A DNA stretch of 64,000 nucleotides from Pachyseris speciosa (lineage: Eukaryota; Cnidaria; Anthozoa; Scleractinia; Pachyseridae): positions 734,001 through 798,000 of the forward strand of contig JAEMWC010000039.1 in NCBI GenBank assembly GCA_016490735.1, given 5' to 3'. The translations under genes and the position numbers were made by a program. The notes under the pieces are model-generated. The model was not told where the DNA came from. It searched no databases and saw only the letters and a list, made by a program, of their open reading frames with translations. Of this stretch, positions 55,000 through 64,000 are shown piece by piece. Positions within the stretch are counted from its first letter, which is position 1. Each line of letters opens with the position of its first letter.

Positions 55000-56038
55000 A
55001 AAACTCAAAACATCGCGCCATCGCTTAAGTGTAACTTTTGACGAAACTAGCGTTTCAACGTTCCAGTAAAACCATAAAATGCCATGAGCATATCGCGTAA
55101 GCGTGCCGCATGGCGGTAAATAAAATTGTGTCCCTGGCACGTGTTTAAACAATACTACTTTGTAGATTTATATATGTTACGTGACATTACAGAAGGTGTG
55201 CTCTCCTACAGTGAAACCGCAAATCGAGTACGTTGAGGGCTCCAATGCAGACCTATGACGCCACTCCTTAGCAACCAGACATGGAAGATTCTTTAACTTC
55301 CGGTTATCTCTGGCTCGTGATGGTCAACCTCTCTCACCCCAGTCTGATCTATTTGACGGCATGCTACAAGATATCGGTGTTTTGAATATCTCCAAGGGGC
55401 TGCCAATATCACTAGTGATTTGGTTACAGGGCTACTAAATACATTGGGATACCCTTATCACTGTCAGTGACACCTGTTCATTTCAGTACAGTTTTCGTAG
55501 ATTTTCAAAAGCAGCTTCCAACACTTAATACACACAGGCAGCATTGAAATTGCACTTAAAGTCGTTTGCCCATGAAATTCACATGGCATGAGCGCTTTCC
55601 GCCTGAAATAGTCGTTTCAATTTATCTCTTGTATAAAAGGGAAACAGAAAAATCAAAAGAATATGGGATTAAATTTAGACATTTGTTTTAGCGTGCTGTT
55701 TTCTCTTTTTTCGGAGGGCGCACAATCAATTGGAAATAAATTATCACGACAACTTCGAAGAAAAGTTGCCTTTGCATGTGCTGAGATTCTCTTTTTTTAT
55801 ATCGTGGACGATACTAAGCAGAATAAATGTATTAACTCATTTCAATATTCTTAGCATTCCTTCTGTTTATATTTTTTCGTTTGTGTCTTTGTCGCAGAAC
55901 TGTCACATTTAATACCACAGCAAGGGGCCAAGGACGTGTGAAAGGGATACCTGTCTACCTCGTCTACCTGGCTCAAGCTGGCATCTTGGCAATGTAAGGA
56001 GCTGCAGCTATATTTAACAATTAAAAAAATCCTTAAAC
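55000..56038. other. No recognised gene
   Basis: Short ORFs only (for example 55663-55854). No domain or repeat unit recognised. Confidence 0.35.
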
Positions 56039-56123
56039 GTGCTTTGCTCTTTTATAAGGCACTCAAGGAAGTGCCGAGAACTCTTGCCGTTTCCTTGCGT
56101 GCCTTATAATATAACAAAGCACG
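56039..56123. repeat. Hairpin with ~35-bp arms
   Basis: CGTGCTTTG...TTATAAGGCACTCAAGGAA pairs with TTCCTTGCGTGCCTTATAAT...CAAAGCACG. MITE-like. A second, weaker inverted pair (GGCTGATTTAGCAATGAAAACGGG / CCCGTTCTGTTGCTAAATTAGGC) is at 56288-56437. Confidence 0.6.
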
Positions 56124-56974
56124 GTAAAGGCTTTTTTATTTGTTTTATATTATAGTTTTTCCACATTTGTAGATAAACTCGTTTTAATTTGTGAGAAAAC
56201 TGAGTAAATTTTATTCTCAGCTTGCGCTCGCGGAATGGTGTCATTGATCGCTATGTTGCGTGAACATCGTCTTGCTGTACAAATTAGGCTGATTTAGCAA
56301 TGAAAACGGGGACTTCTTGACAACTGCTTTTGACCAACGGCAGAGCAGCAAATTGAGCACCGGAAGTCGTGACAAGTCCTTTCCGCGCGCTCTCGTGAAC
56401 TCAAATGATGTTCCCGTTCTGTTGCTAAATTAGGCTATTGTCTTTTAACGGGCGGCTAAAACCGTTCAAGCAGCACTGAGAATTCGTGTTGTAAGTTCTA
56501 TGGTATGAATGTACTATTTTAATCGAGAAGTTTATTTTTTGAATTGTGACAAATGCCAGAATTGTAATGATTTTGAAGCTGCATGTGCCGAAATATAACG
56601 TCATCTCGGTGTTTTATACTCTCACAAGGCACGCTCGAGTTCAATGAAAAGATACGCTCACTATATTTTAAAGCAAAATGGACTTGAATGGGTCAAATAG
56701 TTTGGCAATCAATCTGCCGTCAGTGAAAAACAAAATTAGATCTTACTTTCCCTCAGTCATACCCTGTGGCAATTATAAATGACTAGACGTACGTATAGCA
56801 AATACCCTCTGTTTATTACGATGATAACTAGTATCTTAACATACATTGTATATTTCACTTTTATCATAGTATATTTTTAATAATTATTATTTAGATACCC
56901 TGTATTTAATTACTATAGATAGAAATCATGTAATGCGTGCATGATCATTTCATGGAAAGCACGCAATATAAGAA

Positions 56975-56980
56975 TTATTA

Positions 56981-57012
<32 letters not shown>

Positions 57013-57032
57013 GTTATTATTATTATTATTAG
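56975..57032. repeat. (TTA)n microsatellite
   Basis: TTATTATTATT run with one G and one A interruption, directly upstream of the Penelope fragment's 3' end. Confidence 0.85.
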
Positions 57033-57109
57033 AACGAGAACTGTGTCTGGTAACGGTGGCAATTTCCCACCGCCTGTCTTCTGTCTCGGCTGCCGCTCCT
57101 TTCAATCCT

Positions 57110-58560
57110 TCAACAAGAACATTTTTTAAGCTCATGCTTGTGTGCTGGTCCCACAAACACCCGCCGCCGTCCCGATATCGTGTTTTGTTTCTTGGCACTA
57201 GCACTTCTGTAGACAGCTTCTTTGACTTTACGAGTGTACCAGTGAAAGTCTCTATTAATAAACTTAGATTTGCTTCTAGAACGGTTTGTGGCCTCTTCGA
57301 TTGGCATGCTGAAAAACGGTGGAGGTTGTAGTATTGACGAGACAAATATCCCTGTTGAGCTCTTTGATTCTTTCCTGCATGGATCTTCCTGTAAAGTCTC
57401 TGATGTGGACTTCGCGGAATTAGTACTCAAAGGAAATCCTCTACACCCTCTATCTTGTTTGCACGGATCTATTTAACAATTAGATTATGAGCTCGTGATT
57501 TCTATGGCGTGATAGCTGATGAGGGCGCAGCCCGAATCAGCTATCACGCATAGAAATCCAGAGCGAATTATCTAATTGTTTTAGTATAAATCTACTAGTT
57601 GATCAAAACTTAACAAGTAAATTATCTAAATCCTCCTCGCAGCACTTCGAAAACGCGAAGAAGCGGCCGTCATTTTGTTGACAACCGCTATTCACTATCT
57701 ATCACAGAATAGATAGCGAGTAGCGTAGCCACTCAGAGAACGGCATTCGTGATAGAAGGCTAGTAGATTTGTACTTAAGTGTCCCTATGTTGCACGAAGA
57801 TTGATCGAAGTGTCCTTTTGGATGTCATGTCAAAGACAGCTGCGAAGGGACTCCGATACTCCCGTTCAGCAAGTTGATACTACAGTGGACTTGAATCAGG
57901 ACATTAGCTGTCTCCCAGCGGTATGTTAACTTTTTCGGGTGATATATCCTCAAAGCATGAAACACAGCCGTTTGAAAAGACAAATGTTTCTTCTCCTTAG
58001 AGATTGCAGATGGTTTGGTCACCAGACGCCTTGCTTGTTGGTACAGATAGACACTTGAGAACACAGCGTTTCCAATATTGACCATTGTTTGTTAGTTTCC
58101 TATAGACGCTGTTGGTGAGGTAGCCGTTTGGTTCCCTTAAAACTGACTCGTCTTCACAATGAAAAGGATGAGTTGCTTTTAGCTGTTCAAGTGTTTTCAT
58201 AAGCTGCCATGGCCGCTGCGATCACAAGACATCCCATGGCTGTGTCTTCTCGTTTTTAGTAGATTGATTCGTTAAACTCAAGGCATGTAGATCTCATTAC
58301 AAAGTCCACGAGGGTCAGCAATTTGGGCGGATGTAAGTGTTGTGTTGTGACCTTGTACTCTATAGAAACGTTGGTGAACATACACAATGGTTTTATGATT
58401 TTGTTGTCCTGTATCTTCTCACGGCTGATGTTAAAGGAGATAAGATGTTAGTCAAGAAAGTAGGCAAATCACAAACAAATGTTTTGACACAGTACACGAC
58501 AAGCCTTTTGGATCTTTGATAAGCATAGATCCTAGGCGGTACTTTATGTCGTGGCCTGAG
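57110..58560 (-). pseudogene. Penelope-like element: decayed RT and GIY-YIG
   Basis: Minus strand from high to low coordinates: FVCDLPTFLTNILSPLT (about 58440-58500, early RT motif), STCLEFNESIY and TAMGCLVIAAAMAAYEN (about 58210-58290, the GxAMGSPvS-type motif, altered), EPNGYLTNSVYRKLTNNGQY (58090-58160), then KSKFINRDFHWYTRKVKEAV (57200-57260, end of GIY-YIG). The YxDD block is not visible and the GIY core is missing. A 106-bp hairpin (57475-57580) sits inside. Dead, internally deleted copy. Confidence 0.7.
57475..57580. mobile_element. 106-bp palindromic MITE
   Basis: Arms AACAATTAGAT...GTGATAGCTGAT and ATCAGCTATCAC...ATCTAATTGTT around a loop GAGGGCGCAGCCCGA; next to it a second small hairpin CGCTATTCACTATCTAT / ATAGATAGCGAGTAGCG at 57688-57726. 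Confidence 0.7.
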
Positions 58561-60347
58561 TTTAGTGTAATCAGTATCTGCTTCATATCAAGATGAGCGG
58601 CTTTTCTCCAAGAATTATGGATATTGAGGTTACTTTGGCTGCCTCTCTGAAAGACTAATTTTCATTAAGAATGGTTTTACATTTATATATATTACATTTC
58701 TATCTTTGTTGAATAACAAAGTGATTGTTATCTCTTTTAATTAACACGAGCGCTAACTCCCTATAATAAGGTAGTAGGACAGTCCACAAGACCGGGAGCT
58801 ACGTTCACTATTCTTTGCGATCAGTGTTCAAGTATGGGTTCGTTTACAGTTCCCTCGGGTTTTACGTGTGGAGGTAAAGGAGAAAGGTCTTGTGGCTTAA
58901 CGTCACTATCCAGTGACTTGATCATCTGAACAAAAGCAGATGTGGAGCACACAGCCAGCATGATCTTACCAGTTATTTTAACACCCTGGTTTGCGGTCTG
59001 GTCTGGAATTTGAGCTCGCGACCATCCGCTCAATAACGAAACTGAAAATTTAATAAATCGACGATATGAAGCAGAAATCAGTGGCTGACATGGAGTGGGG
59101 AGACATAAATTAATCCGTGGCTGTTCTCAACAAATACCATTCGCTTTATTTGTTTTATTTTCAAATACCAACCATATGTAACAGGTTGAGGACATCAAGG
59201 TCTGGGCGGGTAGTAAGGTTTTGTTTCATTTCCGGATTAATTTTGATATTACGGTGTGGCATTATTCCTCGATATTTCGTCGATTTTCGACAATGCATGG
59301 CGGCTACTTTTCTTGACCGTATTGCGGCTTACAAGGTTGCAAGGTTACAATAAAGACAAGCTTGAGTGAAGGGTGGCTACCAGTCGATAAGAGAAACAAG
59401 CCTTGCGGTGATTACGGTAGGATGTCATGACCAGCTTATTCAGCATAGAATATGCTTTCAGAGGTGTATGTGTGTTTCACGTACTAGTCAAGATTGTAGC
59501 CTTACGCCTATTACACCATTTCGCTAATGGTCAGTTCCTGGTGAATCGTTCGCGACATCAATACGCAACTTTGCTTTGAACCAAAATACGCAACTTTGCT
59601 TTGAAGTTTCTCGGACAAAAATATCTTTTGAAGCTAAAAGTGTACGTTGGCAGTAAACTTCGACTCCACCTCTTGAAATCTGTTCCCCATTTTCCTGCTC
59701 AGTTATTCAGCGCGACGCGGATAACTCTTTTGATTTCACTTGTACTCACTGGTCTGTAATTTTCGCCATTGTGACCCAAAGGAATTGTGGGATATTCTTG
59801 GATAATGGCCGCATGGCAGTCCGCCAATTTCCATTTCAGATATTTTTTTTATAAGTGTCGAGCCACCCTGTCCTGCTGGCAAAATATTGCACCGACTGCA
59901 TTATTTACAAAGTCAAAACTCACCAAAATTGCCATGCGAGGTCCCAGAATCTACTTACAGGACGGCTAGGAACACAACTTCACTTCGTGAATCACCATAA
60001 CTCGATCGAAACCTTTTGGCGGCTCACTCGGCGTGAAATTGCTTCTAACCAATGGCTCCTCTAGTTGTTTTCATTGCTTCTGAAATACTTAAATTAAGAA
60101 GTCTGTCGCATTTCTTTGGTGTTTGCCTTTTGTATCACTGTTCCAATGAAAATATTTTGTGTTCATGGTGTCTCCTTCTAAAGGCAGATAAGCACGAATT
60201 GGGGCATCTTCTCTTACGTTTCATTAGCACTTCATCCTAATTTTAGGAAGAATTGAAACATCTGGCAGTACCTACAATACCCAATGTAAACAATTGTTTT
60301 TTTTATGGCCCTGATAGACTTAAGATGACCTCGAGCTGACCTTCCCT
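58561..60347. other. No recognised gene
   Basis: Only short ORFs without domains. The stretch 59769-59970 has an ATG-containing open frame after CAAAGGAATTGTGGGATATT, but nothing identifies it. Confidence 0.3.
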
Positions 60348-61957
60348 GTGCTGAGCAAAAAGTCAATGGAATTGGAGGAAAGCCCGAATTCTGTTTGTAC
60401 CTCTACAGTAACCAGTATGAGTACCAGTACAGGAACTATTTTAAGCAGTTCTGAAACATCTAGTTCAAGAGTAGAGGAAACTTTGGTTGATACCACAGTT
60501 GATTTTGAACCTAGTCAGTGTTATAATGAAAGCACTAATCAAATAACTATGGTGGATGCAATAATGCAATTTCCATTTGATGTTGCTCAGGAACTTTTCC
60601 AGGAACATTCTTATTGTCCCCACAAAATTGAGGAACAAACAACTGCAATGAACAACAGTGGTTGTGAAACTGAGGATACCATAAAAGATGTAGTTCACTC
60701 ACCCCCAAATGAAAAAGTGACTGATGAGCTTTTCACCTCACCGCCATCCTCTCCAGAGCGAGACAATGCTGAGAATGACCCAGATTATATAGAATACTCT
60801 CAGTCGTCCCAGACCAGCACAGTTCCAAGTGAAAATGTTGAGGGTTTTAATACTACTAGTTGCAAAATAATTTTGCTAGTTTATGAGGAGATGCTTCGTG
60901 AGCTGATGAAATTTTGTCCAAAGTGTGGTTCTCCAGTGAATACCGATGAAATTGAAGAGAGAAGCGGTGAGGGGTCACAGTATTCAGTTAAGCTCAATTG
61001 CTTAAGTGGCTGCAATTTTACCTGGCAGGCACAGCCCTCAAATTCCTGGGATAAAGGGAGAAGGCAACCTGGTATTGTCTGCTGGGATATTCTGAAGTTG
61101 AATTCAGTTTTCTAAGTTTCAACAGTTTTCTTCAGCAATCAATTTAAAATCGATAGACGAAGACTGTTACTATAATTTAAGAGAAAAACATGTTTTTCCA
61201 GTCATTGACACACATTGGAAAAAGGAACAAGGCAGGGTAATTAATACACTAGGGTGGAGCCTGTTACCCTTGCTGGTGATGGACGCTGCGATTCCCCAGG
61301 CCACAGTGCTAAATATGGCACTTACACAATGATGGATGTGTCTACTAATCAAGTCGTTGACTTCAAGGTTGTTTCAGTATGTGAAGTGAGAAACTCAAAT
61401 GCCATGGAAAAAAGGGATTTATTGACACTGAATTTTATTGAAGAAGCTGGCGTTTGTGTGGCAGGTGTTTCAACTAATTCACACCCTCAAATAAAAAAGT
61501 ACATATGAGGGAGGACCAAAAAGATAAAAAGCACCACATTGATCCATGGCATGCAATCAAAAATGTCACCAAAAAGTTGTGGGCATCATCCAAAAAAGGG
61601 GAGTGTGAAAAATTAGGGCAATGGATCCCGTCAATAACAAATCACCTTTGGTGGATTATTGAGACATGCAAGGGAGACGCTGACATTTTGAAGGAGAAAT
61701 GGCTCTCAGTGAGAAACCATGTTGTAAATCGGCATGAATTTCCACAGAACAAAGTTTTCAAAAAATGTGATCATGGGACTCTTGATGAAGGTTTGCGACG
61801 GAAAAAGTGGCTCAAATTAGGTTCTCCACCACACAGTGAATTGTTAAAAATCATTCATGACACCAGGTTACAGAAGACTCTTCCCCACCTCGCAGACTGA
61901 ATACGCACCACTGCTCTAGAAGCATACCACTGCCTTTACTTAAAACACCTCCCTAAG

Positions 61958-61964
<7 letters not shown>

Positions 61965-61990
<26 letters not shown>

Positions 61991-61992
61991 TA
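61965..61992. repeat. (CA)n microsatellite inside the transposase relic
   Basis: GCGCGCACACACAC run of about 13 CA units, replacing coding sequence between the LEAYHC and LVALDHNHN blocks. Confidence 0.9.
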
Positions 61993-62133
61993 TAGCCACA
62001 TAGTCATGGAGGAGGCAACCAAGCTTGTTGCCCTTGATCACAACCACAATGCTTCAAGACTTCAAGACAACAGGTATGATACTCTGTTTCTTTATATACA
62101 TGTATTTTTATGAATGGTAGTGGTAATCAAACT

Positions 62134-62562
62134 GACTAGATGATAATTCAAGGTATTGCTTGACAAGGAATTTCAAACTTTCATTTGGCAGTACAAGCTG
62201 AGATGTAACCTTAAACTGTCATATAACTTTTTCAAAATCGCAAGTTAACTTTACATTTTTGCGACCTAAATTGAATCCCTCCAAGAACGAAAATGTATCA
62301 GTTAAGTGAGTAATAGCTGATTTCCTCTGACCTTTTCCTTTCATCATTGACTAGATGATAATTCAAGGTATTGCTTGACAAGGAATTTCAAACTTTCATT
62401 TGGCAGTACAAGCTGAGATGTAACCTTAAACTGTCATATAACTTTTTCGAAATCGCAAGTTAACTTTACATTTTTGCGACCTAAATTGAATCCCTCCAAG
62501 AACGAAAATGTATCAGTTAAGTGAGTATAGCTGATTTCCTCTGACCTTTTCCTTTCATCATT
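62134..62562. repeat. Tandem duplication of a 215-bp unit in the transposase intron
   Basis: 62134-62348 and 62349-62562 are identical except for one missing base (GAGTAATAGC versus GAGTATAGC). Starts GACTAGATGATAATTCAAGG. Very recent duplication, or an assembly artefact. Confidence 0.92.
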
Positions 62563-63151
62563 TCTATTTGATTTGATAAATTCTATTTTTTGTGTATACA
62601 GGAGCTAACGGAAACACTCCGAGGTTTTGCTTTGTGCGATTTGGCCTCATTCCATGAGAAATACTCCATGGTTAATAGTATGCTAGTCAGCATGCTGGGA
62701 ACTATGGGTTTACATAATAAAACACAGAGGTATCAAATCGTACAACACAAAGCCAGGGTAATGTTTCACTGCTCTTTTGGGATATAAATTCAGCCAGTGG
62801 ATTCACAAGAGGGTTTACTGCACCTGTTCTTTAATTCAGGCAAAAGTTCAAAGTGGTGACAGGGAGGGGGAACTACGATTCAGAATTGCTTGGAGCAAAG
62901 TGACAAAGCGACATGATGCTGAACCAGTTCTGGAGGCAAAAAACTACAGTTATCCCCATGAAATGCTGTGTGATACTATTGAGCATACTGCATCAGTCAG
63001 CTCAGTGACATCACAAAGCAGGGATGCTGTCACAAGCACACTGCAAGACACCAGGTATGTTATGGCACCATCCCAGAGACCCCTCAGGCAAGAAATTATC
63101 AAGGGCAAATTACTCCACTCAAGATTCAAAACCAAGACAGACACTTCATAG

Positions 63152-63574
63152 CTCCTGATAGCTAATTTCATAACTGGGATGTGGAGCTAATGCTATACAT
63201 GTACACTGTCTTCGTTGAAAAAAATCAGGCCCTTATTTCATTATGTAAAGAAGTAGTTTATTTTGACTGGTGTGAAAAGTGTAACTCCCACACAGCAGTC
63301 AAATTGAATTAAATATTACAGTCACTGCTAAAAATTTTATGATATACAATCAGACTCTCATTTCATGATGTAATAGAAATAAGTAGTAGATTTTGCCAGC
63401 TGTGAAAATTGTAAGTCGTAAATATGATCAATTAAATATGGTCACTGTTAATATTTTTTACCATGTTATCATAGAGGTCTACTGAAGAGTAGAACCTAAG
63501 TTGCATGTTCATTTTTTATAGCAGTAATACTCGTGTAATTTCAAAGTTTATCATTATTATATCAAATGAAGAAC
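63152..63574. other. Diverged tandem repeat of ~130 bp, otherwise nothing
   Basis: 63225-63340 and 63350-63470 share CATTATGTAA/CATGATGTAA, AGTAGTTTATTTTG / AGTAGATTTTG, TGTGAAAA.TGTAA and GTCACTG blocks. No gene. Confidence 0.5.
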
Positions 63575-63690
63575 GATCCTCGCAGTTGTGAACGCAATTT
63601 ATGCAATTGCGAGAAGAAGCCTGAAAAAAAAATTCAGGACTTCAACGGGGTTTGAACCCGTAACCTCGTGATGCTTTGATTTCGTTTCCG
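63575..63690 (-). mobile_element. tRNA-derived SINE family B, copy 3 (head truncated)
   Basis: Minus-strand: ...CACGAGGTTACGGGTTCAAACCCCG (box B), then TGAATTTTTTTTTCAGGCTTC and tail GCAATTGCATAAATTGCGTT with CACAACTGCGAGGATC. Head is cut before box A. Confidence 0.7.
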
Positions 63691-64000
63691 CAGTTCATAT
63701 ATGATTTATTTCATATACATCATTCACATCTTATTATTATATTTACATATCTCTTAACTACTATGATTCTGGTATAGAATCAATACTTGAAATTCAAATC
63801 CAGTATAGATTCCATTTGGAGCTGGAAATGCCTTGCCAATCTTGTTGACAACACATGCCGACACAATCTTTCGCACACCTCTTCCCAGTTTTCCGTACAC
63901 CCAGTATACAAACTGAGTCTATGCCAACCAACGGCAAGCTCTATGAAACATGTAGGAAAAAGGTTTGCATTTTTACTGAAAACTAACAGGCAAACAAGGA
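63691..64000. other. No recognised gene at the window end
   Basis: AT-rich sequence without a recognised domain or repeat. Confidence 0.35.

Larger units (their letters stand above)
60348..63151 (+). pseudogene. Kolobok-like transposase gene, broken
   Basis: Piece 1 (60348-61115): Ser/Thr-rich N-terminus with two acidic PPS-type motifs, then FCPKCGSPVN ... LNCLSGCNFTW (zinc-binding). Piece 2 (about 61193-61250): FPVIDTHWKKEQG. Piece 3 (61254-61508): PVTLAGDGRCDSPGHSAKYG (first catalytic Asp region) and VSTNSHPQIKKY, where relatives have an Asp near this His. Piece 4 (61505-61900): KHHIDPWHAIKNVTKKLW, ITNHLWWIIETCKGDADI. Piece 5 (61905-62071): LEAYHCLYLKHLPKR and KLVALDHNHN, split by a CA repeat. 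A possible intron 62072-62600 (GT-AG) precedes the last pieces, with GELRFRIAWSKVTKRHDAEP. Frameshifts and a stop at 61898 kill it. Family placement is from memory of the motif set; no THAP domain or TTAA-flanked ends were found. Confidence 0.72.

Noticed and set aside
54667..55152. 161-codon minus-strand ORF
   Set aside because: It spans a foldback MITE (54845-54940) and is rich in repeat-derived residues; no domain, no conserved motif.

Overview
The window looks like nuclear DNA of an anthozoan cnidarian, most likely a stony coral (inference). It is AT-rich, has long introns with GT-AG borders, and is crowded with decayed Penelope-like elements, L1/CR1-type LINEs, a DIRS-like relic, a Kolobok-like transposase, tRNA-derived SINEs and many foldback elements. 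There is no prokaryotic operon structure, rRNA or CRISPR array.

One host gene dominates the first 39 kb on the + strand: a receptor tyrosine kinase rebuilt from eleven candidate exons between 5645 and 39114. In order they encode the end of an F5/8 type C (discoidin) domain, a laminin-G/concanavalin-like domain, a fibronectin type III domain, a transmembrane segment, and a complete tyrosine kinase domain. A single 615-bp exon supplies an unusually long kinase insert. Intron phases match at every junction except the one between the first two exons, where an exon is probably missing from the model. The 5' end of the gene lies upstream of what can be recognised here.

The introns are full of mobile DNA. 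0.65-1.76 kb is a giant palindrome. 3.1-5.5 kb is a Penelope-like element flanked by an inverted copy of its own 3' end, inside what may be a terminal-inverted-repeat transposon. 10.2-12.6 kb is an element with about 620-bp inverted repeats. 16.87-21.91 kb is a nearly full-length L1-like LINE with a 13-bp target-site duplication. 15.4-16.5 kb and 26.5-28.7 kb are inverted copies of one repeat family; the second carries a broken SGNH-hydrolase-like ORF. 28.8-32.6 kb is a nested set of palindromes containing another Penelope fragment and tRNA-like units.

From 39 to 60 kb no host gene is recognised. The stretch holds Penelope fragments (39.5, 48.2, 57.1-58.6 kb), LINE fragments (41.3, 44.7, 49.1 kb), a deleted DIRS-like element (42.5-43.9 kb), a satellite of about 16 units of about 121 bp (51.0-53.0 kb), a RecQ-like helicase fragment (54.0 kb) and several short hairpin elements. 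From 60.3 to 63.2 kb lies a broken Kolobok-like transposase gene.
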